Below, in pieces: positions 54,156 through 64,000 of a stretch of DNA of 64,000 nucleotides. This stretch comes from Apostichopus japonicus. Its lineage: Eukaryota; Echinodermata; Holothuroidea; Aspidochirotida; Stichopodidae. The stretch is taken from the NCBI RefSeq assembly GCF_037975245.1, contig NC_092576.1, forward strand, positions 33,520,611 through 33,584,610, read 5' to 3'. Under the pieces are notes generated by a model that saw nothing but the letters and a program-made list of their open reading frames with translations, was not told the DNA's origin and made no database searches. Every line of letters starts with the position of its first letter. Within the stretch, counting starts at the first letter, position 1. The position numbers were made by a program, and so were the translations under genes.

Positions 54156-54361
54156 CAGGGAACTGCTAGAGTAGCAGCTCCCTGGTCAAACTATTACGCC
54201 TGATGCAAAGCTCGACCGTAACCTATACTGTACAGCCCATTAGTTGTGAAAAGTTCTGAACGTAAAACAAAGCACAGAGTTTTGTATCACACAACACACA
54301 CGAAAACGCGGCGTAATACCGCATACTACTGACCAGGGAGTTGTTCCATAACAACTCCCTG
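54156..54361. mobile_element. 206-bp foldback element with a hairpin at each end
   Basis: The left hairpin is 54156-54167 with 54173-54184 (11 of 12 paired). The right hairpin is 54334-54345 with 54350-54361 (perfect 12-bp stem, 4-base loop). The two ends are also inverted copies of each other: 'gctccctggtcaaactat' (54177) and the complement of 54310-54340. Every end begins or finishes with CAGGGAG/CTCCCTG. This double-hairpin layout suggests a small non-autonomous element. Confidence 0.65.
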
Positions 54362-54382
54362 TACTGCCACAGACAAGAAACT

Positions 54383-54616
54383 ATGCAGGAATTTCGCCAA
54401 GGCCACCGTTCAAGTAACCGAACCCGTTTATTGCTTACTAGCCGTAAATACGGGATTGCTGAGAAATTACGAGACAACAGCGACGAACCGGTAGAGGGTA
54501 GTATTGATATTATTTTTGAATCGGGTGGTGTGAAGGACAGAATTTACGAGGAAATTACGAGCGATCCCACCTTTAAGAATTTTAACAGAACCAAACGAAA
54601 CCTTGATCTTAAATAA
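54383..54616 (+). CDS. Small open frame, hypothetical
   Basis: The frame encodes 77 codons from ATG 54383 (MQEFRQGHRSSNRTRLLLTS) through an acidic middle, EGSIDIIFESGGVKDRIYEE, to a basic end RTKRNLDLK. The composition looks protein-like, but no family is recognised and there is no splice partner or neighbour to support it. It starts just after the foldback element. It could be an exon remnant or chance. Confidence 0.25.
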   Translation: MQEFRQGHRSSNRTRLLLTSRKYGIAEKLRDNSDEPVEGSIDIIFESGGVKDRIYEEITSDPTFKNFNRTKRNLDLK

Positions 54617-56074
54617 ATTCCCACACAAAGGTTGCAGAGGAGTCAATTTATGGACAATTTAGATCGGAATATGGACACGAAAATTCAAATAGTAAACTTG
54701 AAAGAACTAATACAGGTCAACGGAGGTCAAAGGTCACCCAAATGCAGGTCGACTATTGGATTACAATAGCGTAACTCCCAACCTTGACGGACTCAAGATA
54801 TTGCAAAAATAATAGATTTTGACCCCTCATTGACCTTTGTCGAACTTGGATCACATGACCGTTAAGTTTGGAAACGTTTCCTGACCCCATTCACAAAAAC
54901 TCCCAAAATATCAACCATGTCGGACCCTGTCAATGGGAGTTGTTGCATTTTTAATATTTTCCATTTTTTGACCCTAACTGACCTTTGCGGGCACAAAAAT
55001 ACAATAGGAATTTTTCTCTCACTATGGGCTATCAACCCACCAAGTCATGATACATCATTTCATTATTGAGATATCGTGTACACAAGCCAATCGTCACATA
55101 CACATACACACACACCAAGTTGAATGCATAGGTTCCTTGCTTTGCAAAAAGCAAGGAACCAAAGAGAAGAGGATTTTCAGATTAAATTGTAAAAAATCAA
55201 CTAAAATTGTGAACTTGTTCACACATATTGTCGAAAGAAAAGAATTAACTAATCTGAAGTTTCGGTAAAAGGTGATTTTTTCGAACACAGTCGGAGTTTG
55301 AAGATGAAAAGTTGAAATAATAGGATAAAAGTTCGGAGAAACAAGGAAAATTGTCAATATAAACATTTTTTAATTAATGTAAAGTTGATCGATCAGTATG
55401 AAATTTAAAAAAAAAATCAAAATAGGAGTCAACATTTTGAGGAAAATTAATTGAAATATCAAAATGCCGCCCAGGTTTTCCTCCCTGTCACTCTTAATAG
55501 CGCTGTTCTACGCTACTGACAATATATCATACACTATGGGTAAACAAAACGGGTTTGTAACCAGAGGAAACATCTGCATAGGGACCCCATCGCGTCCCCA
55601 AACACAGGAAAAACCACATCGTATTCCTCTATGGTGACATTTTGTTAGGAATAGACTTTGATAAACTCCCATACAAGTGTCTATCCCTATGATCGATTGT
55701 AATGTCTAGTATTTGGTTTGCTCTTGTCATAACCATAGAAGTCAACGTATAGCAGTAATCACACTCTATTCACTGTAAGGCAAGTATTGTTTTAATATTC
55801 ATTATCTCCTTGAGTTACACATATTTACACTGATTGACCGGTATACTCCAAACACCGTTCTAATCCAAACACCATATCTCAAACACCACACATAATCGAA
55901 ACCGGACAGAAACCGAAGGAAACGACTGTGAAAGTTGAATAAAATGTAGATCATTAATTTTACCATACGCAATGTATTTGTACTGAAGTTATCTGTACGA
56001 TTGTGAGGATACTACACTTTCTATGAAAGTGTTGAACAGATACGTGTTAATATGTTTCTCATTGTAATACTCAC
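54617..56074. other. Non-coding DNA with AGGTCA words, then presumed intron
   Basis: From 54700 to 55000 the half-site AGGTCA or its complement TGACCT recurs (near 54716, 54724, 54731, 54831, 54979). A perfect 13-bp hairpin is at 55131-55160 ('ggttccttgcttt' and complement). From 55500 on the sequence is homologous to 34670-35090 and is the intron downstream of exon B (module 1). Confidence 0.55.
54724..54736 (+). promoter_or_regulatory. Perfect DR1 motif (AGGTCA a AGGTCA)
   Basis: Two AGGTCA half-sites are separated by one base, the consensus bound by nuclear receptor pairs such as RXR partners or HNF4. It occurs among several other single AGGTCA words and near no recognised promoter, so it may be incidental to a repeat. 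Confidence 0.2.
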
Positions 56075-56280
56075 TCCAGCTCCTCCAACATATGTGATTG
56101 TTGTACAAACATCAATATGTCAACAACCTCTGTCTCTGTCATTTCTCTTCCTCTCTCTGTATCTATTACTACCTTCTTTACTGATGCAGGACATGACAGA
56201 CGTAGCCGTGAACGTAGGATGACGTTACTAGCTTCAATCTTATTAAAGGACTCTTCCAGATCCAGACAAGAGATGGGTAT
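56075..56280 (-). CDS. Exon type B (module 1), leucine-rich-like module
   Basis: This is a 206-bp minus-strand exon between an acceptor 'ttccttcag' and a donor GTGAGT (complement 56069-56074). It reads IPISCLDLEESFNKIEA, SVKKVVIDTERGREMTETEV, DILMFVQQSHMLEEL, ending two bases into the next codon. It has no stop and the same length as the copies at 18959 and 35091, with most residues conserved. Exon A is 4.2 kb upstream (60517-60636). Exon C is 9.8 kb downstream (46184-46260), a longer gap than in module 2, which fits an insertion in the intron. Confidence 0.78.
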
Positions 56281-57229
56281 CTGAAGGAAAGGAAGACAAT
56301 TAATGTGATAATTATAGTAATGATTCCAGGACATTTGACTTAGTATTATACACTGATCGATAACCATTCCGAAGGTCTTCAATTTATCTCTCAGTACAGA
56401 GTATAAAATATTATTTTTGAATAGAAATGAGGGCAATATGATTGTAACTCAGACCAAATTCCAGTTCATCATGAGGGCGATGGTGTAGTTTTTAAAATTA
56501 TATCTTCACAGTGACTTATGTTAATATGCTACTGGTAGTTTATGTGGAAACTTATCTGGACACTAAGTGGGTTATATGAGGTTGGGTTGAGATTGGGGAT
56601 ACTCCGAGATGACTGTTTGGGGACTATTCATGTTTTTTCCCCTAAATTTTCATGGACACATAAGTGTTGGTTAAAACTAAGTTATGACCAGTTGTGTTCA
56701 ATGTGGGTACAATGTTGGCTAATCATGGACAATTCATGACAAAAAGTAATTTGCATCCATTTTAGTACCGCATGGGTTTCATTCGTGTTTCAAATGAGTG
56801 ACGATTTTAAAACTAGTTGAACTAATTTGTTGTCATATTTTCTTTGGACATTTGTCATTGATTAAAGGGAACTTTGTTCATTACAGGTGAATTTGATGAC
56901 AAGACACAGTATATTTAGTTGTCAAGTTTAAGCATTCATAAAACTGTAAGGTTTGTCTTGTCAGTACGGGAAATTATTATATCAAGGTACACAATGAAAG
57001 CACCTCGATCGGGGTAATGCACCTATATCAAGATGTATTTGGGTGCTTTCTGCAGCGTTTTCATTAGTTTTATCTTAAGTTTATAATAATTTAGGATATT
57101 ATTTGCCTGACCAAACATATATATTACCATTTTGACATCGGTGTACAAAGTGGTAGGTGGGGGGCGATTGCCTCAAATTTCTGGAGACTCAAAATTTGGG
57201 CAAAAGGTCACAGCTGAACATCTCAAATA
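56281..57229. other. Presumed intron between exons A and B of module 1
   Basis: The first 150 bp resemble the matching intron of the other two B copies ('cactgatcgataaccattcc'). The rest holds nothing recognised. Confidence 0.5.
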
Positions 57230-58960
57230 TGCCCCATGCACACACAAACACATAGCAAATATCTTAAATAGTATAGCCGAATCAGTCATTTTCCCAATTT
57301 AAATTAAACAAGGAATCCTAACTCCTATCCAAAAACCAGGAAAGACTAAAGGTTACCAGAAAACTTAAGACCAGTCATTTTATTATTAACACTAAGGAAA
57401 ATTCTTGCGGTGTGTGTGACCAGGAGGATTCGTCCGTCAATTGATGAGCATATCCTCCCCATTACCCAGACTGCCTACACTTAAGGACGTTGCACAGCTA
57501 AACTCGTCTTCGCTTTTAAAGTACTAGAAGCAAAAGCTATAACATTCGTAGGTAACACTATAAATCTATTGTTGCTAGATATGAGCAAGACGTCCGACAA
57601 AATTCAAACAGGATCCTTATTTAATGACCTAGAACAGGTTCTTGACAACGACGAACTTCACCTGATATCACTGCTAATCGATAACGTCTCCTACACCGTC
57701 AAACTAGAGGGCAAACTCGGACTTCCTTTTAACACTAACATTGGTTCGCCACAAGGAGATAGTGCCAGCGCACTATATTTTATAACTTATTTAGCCAACT
57801 CTATGAAATCAGATGATAATGATATCGATGCAGTTATCCTGCCATCTTAGTTAGCTGATCGTGATTACAGCACAACCACCACTATTTTTTTCCACATAGG
57901 ACCAACAATACACTGATGATATCTCTTGGGCATCAACTGGTCAGCATATACTGCAAGATATCGAAAAACGAGTTTCTGAGAAACTGGCAGGAAGGAATCT
58001 GAAAATCAATTGCACATAACTCAGAAATCTTCAATCACAAGAACAGGAAATGAAAGTTGGAAGAAGTGTAAATATGTTGGAAGCTTGCTGGGAACCGAAG
58101 AAGATATTAACCGAAGAATTGGTATAACCAACAGTGCTTTCAAAACACTGTCAAGTATTTTCAAAAGCAAACACACCCAGCAAACACAAAACGTTATCAT
58201 AACATTTTTAAAAGAGCCTCTAAAATATGTTTTTATAACGTTAAATGTGGTGTTATAAAAACGTCGGCAAAACGTTTTTATGAGATATTAATGTTATATT
58301 AATGTTATATGAATGTTTTAACGAAGAAATGTTTTGAAATAATAGCCTGAAAACGTTTTTGTGACATATTTATTACACCACAAATAACGTTATCAAAACA
58401 AAAGACGAAACGTTTTAATAACGTATTAAAAGCGTTTTTGTGTTTGCTGGGCATAAGCCGAAACATTAAGCTTAGGATTTTCGAGGCTTTATTAAAGAGT
58501 ATTTTTTTGTACAATTGCGAACTGTGTGGCACAAAGAAGGATCTTGATTGCAAAATTGACACTTTTCAAAGGAGACTACTTCGTAAAATTCTCAACATTA
58601 GATGGACCAATAACAATTGCTTATGAAACGATGAGCTCTACAATGAAACCAACCAAACACCTTGGTCATCCATAGTCGCACATAGAAGATTGAGATTTTT
58701 CGGTCATTTAGCAAGACTCCAGGAGGACGCTCCAGCAAAGGTTGCCTTAAGAGACGAATTGAGACATACTGCTAAACCAGTAGGGAGGCCCGTGACTACC
58801 TTGCTTGGAAAAATAATGTCGCAATTTCAGGACGTTAACATTAGCAATTTCGAGGAAGCAATAAACCTTGCGCAAGATCGTGATACGTGGCCGAGGTTAA
58901 TCACTGAGCATGTCGGGTAGAAGAGACTCAACTTACTACTTCTACTACCAGTCAAAGATG
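57230..58960 (+). mobile_element. LINE reverse-transcriptase remnant, split by a MITE
   Basis: A 5'-truncated copy begins near 57230. Reverse-transcriptase motifs appear in order: TPIQKPGKTKG and LRPVILLLTLRKILA; motif A-like LLLLDMSKTSDKI (the usual aromatic is lost); motif B-like GSPQGDSASALYFITYL; motif C-like YTDDISW near 57910; then ILQDIEKRV and KCKYVGSLLG. After a 276-bp insertion the frame resumes with RNIKLRIFEALLKSIFLYN, RRLRFFGHLARL and DRDTWPRLI, ending at TAG 58918 and a 'cttactacttctactacc' type tail. Stops and frame changes (57367, 57480, 57848, 58017) show it is inactive. No endonuclease is present. The C-terminal words resemble RTE/I-like LINEs of invertebrates. Confidence 0.88.
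58176..58451. mobile_element. 276-bp palindromic MITE inserted in the LINE
   Basis: The ends are 'cccagcaaacacaaaacg' and the complement 'gtttttgtgtttgctggg'. The interior is rich in 'aacgtt' and 'aacgttttaat' words and is roughly palindromic. It interrupts the LINE exactly: removing the element and one copy of the flanking CA (58174-58175, repeated at 58452-58453) restores a continuous LINE frame (K-S-K-H to I-S-R-N-I-K). Elements with CCCAGCAAACAC ends are, as I recall, widespread in animals. Confidence 0.9.
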
Positions 58961-60516
58961 GGCGGAGGTGCCATGCCACAGCTTCAAAATATTAGTGAAG
59001 AAAAGAGAAATACACGAGAGAAATAAGAATTAGAGTTTCTAAACATATACTCAGTTCAAAGCTTTGCCTACTATTGCACCACATTGTATCTAAGAAATCT
59101 TACATGAAGAAAAAGTTTACCCCCTCCACTTAGACCACTGCCAAGGACGGCATCCCCTGCATGGGGTGACAAAGGACGGATCCGCACTGGGTGCCCACTA
59201 ATCTAGGTACGCCACTGCTACAGATGTCAATTTCAATAAATTCAGACTCGCAGCGTGTTTAATGTTGTTCATGTAATAAGTTTAGGAAATTCGGGCAAGG
59301 TTTTAAACTTCGGACAAAAATTGTCTGCCCCCCAATTGGTAAGCCATTTTCCCCTAAACTATTCTCTTCTAAGACCCATTCCCAGGACGGCATTACCTGC
59401 ATGGTGTAACAAAGTAAGGATCTGCCCAGGAACCAACTATTCTAGGTACGCCACTGCTTACAAAAGACAATTTCAATACAATCATTCTCACAACTGGCAT
59501 CAGCATTTTTTTATGCATACACGTATTAAAAGTTTATAAAATTATAGGCAAGTTTCAAAATTCGGGCAAACCTTTCTGCCAACCCCATCCCCCCCCCCTC
59601 TCCCCTCAATCTGGACTGTCCTGTATGCCTTTGGTGTCGGAGACTTTCTCTTTCTTACTCATATATACACTATAGCAAGAACATATGTAACTAAAATGTT
59701 TCTCGGGAATGGTTTCTGCCAGCAAGATCCCAATGCGGACGACCACAAACAAAACCATTAGTGATGGACAGATATCATAGGCGGAATTTCTTTTATGACA
59801 GTTTCTCGCGCTCAATATTATTAACATACAATATTTTAATACATATTTTTATTGTATTTTTAATGAATGGTTACTACAACCTACTGTAAACTGGTCGTTG
59901 TATTGGCTATACATTGTGTTTGTCCTCACACGATGTATTTATATGCGTTAGAACCAATGGTATTTCTACTTTTTTTAACTTAGTTTGTTCTTGTTTGCAA
60001 CCTAATTCAACCACACGTTAAACTTAGGGAAATGCAAGAACCGAAACAAAACAACAAAAGCACTCTTATGCAGGAGCCAATTTACGCTGTATAAATATTT
60101 GAACAGTTAACAATGTTTCCCTAATGGAGACTATAATATATTATATCTTTAGAATTAAAAATTATAGGTAGATTCAATCCGTTAATTTTCCAAAAAAGAA
60201 ACTCATTTTTAGTCAGTGTTTGCTATATTGGTCAACGTTTTGCTCATCTGCAGCACTGATAAATAATTTAGTGGTCCTTTCAATATCACTATATAGTTAT
60301 GTCAGAATGCAGATGTCTGGTATGGCTGAGTTGGCTTATCAAAGTAATCTGAACATTAGCTTTACTGAAGAAATTTATAAGGAAACTCATAGCAACAGTT
60401 ACGATGAATTGTACTTACCTTATCTCTCAATGTACTTACGTACTTTTATCCGTGATTTCAGAGGAAAAAAGAAAGATCACAACAAAATACACACACTTTC
60501 AATATAATTGACTAAC
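58961..60516. other. Intervening DNA with a 240-bp duplication
   Basis: Apart from the duplicated pair, no feature is recognised. This DNA lies between the LINE remnant and exon A of module 1 and is probably intronic. Confidence 0.5.
59110..59600. repeat. Two adjacent diverged copies of a 240-bp repeat
   Basis: Shared words in the same order are 'aggacggcat' with 'cctgcatgg' (59152 and 59388), 'ctaggtacgccactgct' (59202 and 59441), 'gacaatttcaata' type (59228 and 59467) and 'aaattcgggcaa' (59286 and 59560). The second ends in C-runs near 59588. The copies match the style of the dispersed poly-C repeats at the start of the window. Confidence 0.75.
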
Positions 60517-60636
60517 CTCATGACTGGATGCAATGTGAATGAACATGATAGTAGACGTCTGCTTCAATATGCCGTCCCTCTTTCTGATACGGACGATATC
60601 TGAACACAGCTGACGTAGAGTGTCGATGTTATCAAA
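60517..60636 (-). CDS. Exon type A (module 1)
   Basis: This is a 120-bp minus-strand exon with an acceptor 'tggtttcag' and a donor GTTAGT (complement 60511-60516). It is open in phase 0 and reads FDNIDTLRQLCSDIVRIRKR, then LKQTSTIMFIHIASSHE. All 40 codons align with the exon at 39994-40113. The next exon in phase is B at 56075-56280. No exon further upstream was identified before the window ends, so the gene's start is not here. Confidence 0.68.
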
Positions 60637-61126
60637 CTGAAACCATATAATAAATATTAGATTTTTTTGCGTAGTGATGAAGATAATATGCAGTGTTATC
60701 ATTTCAGTTCAATCAACAATGCGCTAATATTTATCGACTGGGGATACCAAACTCACGCACCAAATGTAAGAACAACAAATACTTAAGGCAAAGTCATATG
60801 ATTCACAGTTAATTCAAGAAAAATTCATGCCAGTAGTTTATCAAGTGCGGGGGTAGATCTGATAATGCAAGATAAGTAGTCAAATTAACTTGTTACTTCT
60901 TTGGTGAAGAGAGAACGCATCCATTATCTATTGTTCAATTAAGTAAGGTGGCGGTATTTGCCATCTTTATAATTCTGAAGAAGAACAATTATATTATTGA
61001 TGGTTTTATTTACTAAGCAAAATTTACACAGGGAAAAAAAGCGAAAATATGTTATAAAAATATTCCCTGTGCGATGACACAAACAAACAGTATATCTTAG
61101 TAGGCAGTAGCCTACATATATTAGGT

Positions 61127-61902
61127 TTAGAAAAAAAATAATCCGCCAATGGAAGGCATGTTAATCAATGTCAGTAGCAATGTTGAAAGATGCTCTGCCC
61201 TGGTATCACTCTTCCTTACTTTTCTAAAAATACCCTGAGTATACCAGTCATCACAGATATATTGGTCTTGTACAGGTTGTAGTCGGGTTGTAATGTAAAA
61301 TGGTAACATTAGGACTAGCATGGGTAACCGTCATTGATCACATGAAGTGTTGTCCTCCGTGCCCATATTCACCCCAAACAGGCATTTCCACATAGAATAG
61401 CAGTTGATCACATTTGGGCGAACCAACGTGAGATAGTTGGGTCCTAAATTCATGCCACGAGGGTGTCCATTAGCTATAGGTTGCATAAAAAAAACCGCCG
61501 TTTGTGCTGAACGGCAGGTTTTTTCCAGTTGGTTAGCTGAGTGATCAGTCCCATCTTTTCGCACCTTAGTTGAGCTGCATATTCGTCTATTATGCAACTC
61601 ATCACACAGCTAGTAGCCAAATCACTATCAGATCAATGCAGACATGGCAAGGTGTGAACAAATCAAATCTTCCAAACTAACCAGTCTGTTTGCAGAATAG
61701 ATAAAGTTGCAGTAAGTTGAGAGAGCTGAAAAATGCAACCTATGGTTAATGGACTAATTCTCGTCATGTTGGTCTCGAATGAACATTTGTTGAGACTTGA
61801 TGTTTCTTTTTGGATCTTGTGTAGGGTAGTGGCGAGTTCTCTGTGTGGCTCAAATAGGGTCAATATGACAATTACATGTGGAATATTATGTTTAGCCAAC
61901 AC
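61127..61902 (-). pseudogene. Decayed coding-like stretch, unrecognised
   Basis: Three adjacent minus-strand open stretches (61902-61663, 61597-61331, 61321-61127) follow one another and read like pieces of one protein: KHNIPHVIVILTLFEPHREL, RKDGTDHSANQLEKTCRSAQ, NGHPRGMNLGPNYLTLV, and TRLQPVQDQYICDDWYTQGI. They are separated by stops and need frame changes to join. I do not recognise the family. A transposon protein is possible but unproven, and chance is not excluded. Confidence 0.3.
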
Positions 61903-64000
61903 ATTAACTTTATTTTTATTTGGTATGTATACAAAGACAAATCAGCTGGAGTCATATTGTTGGGCGAAAATACCATACAGTGACAGGAAGAGAACATATT
62001 GCTTTACGTCATTGTTGCAGGATATTTTTTTTCATAATGACGAGTACTTCTTTTTACCAAATGGGACCACATGATTGTTAATGTAAACAGTTTATTGGTA
62101 GAGAATGCCTCGTCTATCGAAATTGTCCTTGATGATAGTAAGCACTTGTTAATGGCTTGGGAGAATAACATCCATACATATAAATTAGTAAATGTACGTA
62201 GAAAAAACAGTAACATCTATATACTTTGTTTGCTTTAACTTAACTTTAAGGATATGTAGAATGCGTGACATAATGGTTGTAGGTTAGATTCACTAACATA
62301 CATATCCTTTCAACTTAAGTTCATCTAAGCAAATTGTTCGAATTAGTTTTTACTAATTTTCTTTTCTATGTATATTTGTTTTCTACAAGAATCACTTATT
62401 ATAAGGAGAGATGAAATAAGTCCTTTCAACCTATGATACTACGATTTTAAAATATAACAAGACAAGTAATTTATAATAGTTGAATAGCAAGTGATACCGG
62501 GTAATGCAAGACATTTTATATGCAAGTCTGACAAATACTTTAAAATATAGGGTTGTTCCTGTGTACTACTAAACTACTGTTTCATTGATTGATTTATCTT
62601 ACAGTTTTCAAAGAAAATGGCTTCTAAAAAATCCTAATATTTTCCAGAGAACTCAACTTCGAGTATGGTTAATACAAATCCTACATGACAAAAATGACAA
62701 AACAATACACAACATGCAAGAAACAATACCAATATTATGAAAGCAGAATCCATGAATTCGTGTAATAGGCGTGTATTCATAAAACTCGGCCATATTTCTT
62801 TTCTGGCATGATAGTTGTTAGTTTCTTGGTGGTATTGTTCATAATGTAGGTAATTGTTGTGTCCTAAGTTTCAAACTCATAATTTACATTTTTTTTAAAT
62901 GTTCTATATATGTTACTCCCATTGTCAACCGGAGGCCCTTTTATGGTGTTCATATTTTAGATACCAGTTTTACCGATTCATATTCTATCACCAGGTTACT
63001 ACCGTGTGTCAAGATAATGTTTGTTGCAATTTTATAACCAACTAGATATGAAGCCAATTCCATAGCAATAGACATTAACGAACGAACGAACGAACGAACG
63101 AAGTGTCAACAGAGGGCACTGTCAAAAGGTCCTAACAGAGCCGGAGACACGGTTATGGGAGCTATTTTCAAGATCTATACTGTTAAAATAAACATCCAAA
63201 GAATGTGTAAAGCATTGTAACATACCTCAAACTATGTGCTAGGTGTGAAAAAAAAATGTTACAAATAATTATGAGAATAATTGCACGTGTAAGTCTATGA
63301 TTTCCATTTCGGAGACATGAATACAGTCTTAATGACGCTCAAAGCTTAAACTCTTTTTAGCAGACGTGATTGAGAAAAAAATCTTTAAGATGCTTTCTGA
63401 TTGGTTAACGATCAGACATCCGTCGCATTGCCAAGCAAACGGTTGGTAACATTTTGTTGCTAAGATGTGTAGTTATGCGTAGTAATACCATAGCTTATAT
63501 ATGTCACAATATATATATGTAAATAATGGGAGGCGCAGTTAGTTTGCCCAGAAGTGTCAGTCAGAGATTATTCGAAGGAATTCTCAGCGGATTCAGAGAC
63601 TGTTATTGTCAGGTTTTGTGGAACTAGAAAGTACCGATATGGCAGCCCCCTCTGTTGATTTAGTGCATGGCTGGTGATCCCCATCGTGTACACACCGTAC
63701 TAAGTGTTGAGCGTATTTTCAACCGTCCGACATCAAGAAGCATGTGTGGAATTACCTCATTGTAGAGAGCTACACATAACTCATCTCATTCCTGTTTTTA
63801 GTGCCTTGAATTTCCTCCGTTCTCCATCTTGCTAAATGTCAAACTTCCAATAATGTTAGTGAAGTGTAGTTCATTGTTTGTCTATGCTATCAGTGTGAAT
63901 CTATCGATATTGACTTATTTGCAAGAAATATGTTTATACTCAAAATATCTTCTGCGTAATATTGGTTATGCATCTTAGAAGATGAAATAACACTCTCAAA
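61903..64000. other. Non-coding DNA to the window end
   Basis: No gene or exon recognised. A short (ACGA)n run lies near 63077-63102. A plus-strand open frame at 61733-62074 lies opposite the minus-strand coding-like stretch and has no support of its own. The last kilobase is unassigned. Confidence 0.5.

Overview
This window is eukaryotic, repeat-rich, AT-leaning animal DNA. It has long introns and intergenic DNA, GT-AG exon borders, many microsatellites and minisatellites, decayed retrotransposons and DNA elements, and no operon-like gene packing. Frequent poly-C/poly-G runs, scattered 'taggcctaggc'-type words and the protein families present suggest a marine invertebrate deuterostome. An echinoderm (sea cucumber or sea urchin) is my best guess, but the sequence does not prove it. 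No long intact protein-coding gene and no rRNA, tRNA or CRISPR was recognised; no systematic RNA-gene scan was possible.

Layout. About 1-15.6 kb is non-genic and made of dispersed repeats: an inverted pair of degenerate minisatellite arms (4.69-5.79 kb), a five-copy 204-214 bp tandem repeat (6.9-7.9 kb), a 22-bp minisatellite with an inverted partner (7.96-8.33 kb) and a direct repeat with a 1,071-bp offset (9.76-11.3 kb). A 17-bp palindrome sits beside a CTAT microsatellite of about 960 bp at 15.7-16.7 kb.

From 18.9 to 60.6 kb the minus strand carries small exons of what looks like one host gene or a tandem gene family. There are four exon types: A (120 bp), B (206 bp), C (77 bp) and D (53 bp). 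Their splice phases fit together, and the A-B-C-D set of 456 bp (152 codons) starts and ends in phase 0, so it can be repeated in frame. One full A-B-C-D set (60.6 to 45.7 kb), one A-B-C set (40.1 to 30.0 kb) and a further B (19.0 kb) are present, all open. The translated module looks leucine-rich-repeat-like; an NLR-type receptor is a tentative reading.

Other elements have inserted into or among these exons. The first is a 5.6-kb element with inverted ends of about 165 bp (23.16-28.78 kb). It holds a decayed, intron-containing plus-strand gene with two Cys/His zinc-binding-like modules, a FEN/PIN-like nuclease domain and a Cys-rich tail. The others are a Ty3/Gypsy pol remnant (40.95-43.2 kb), a LINE 3' fragment (43.85-44.7 kb), a three-exon plus-strand pseudogene (48.1-51.9 kb), and a LINE reverse-transcriptase remnant (57.2-58.95 kb) that is itself split by a 276-bp palindromic MITE with a clean 2-bp target duplication. 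The last 3.4 kb holds a poorly understood decayed coding-like stretch (61.1-61.9 kb) and otherwise unassigned DNA.

The most interesting points are the phase-symmetric four-exon module hidden on the minus strand and the inverted-repeat-flanked nuclease gene. Nothing here could be compared with databases. Family calls rest on motifs, splice phase and recall of protein families.
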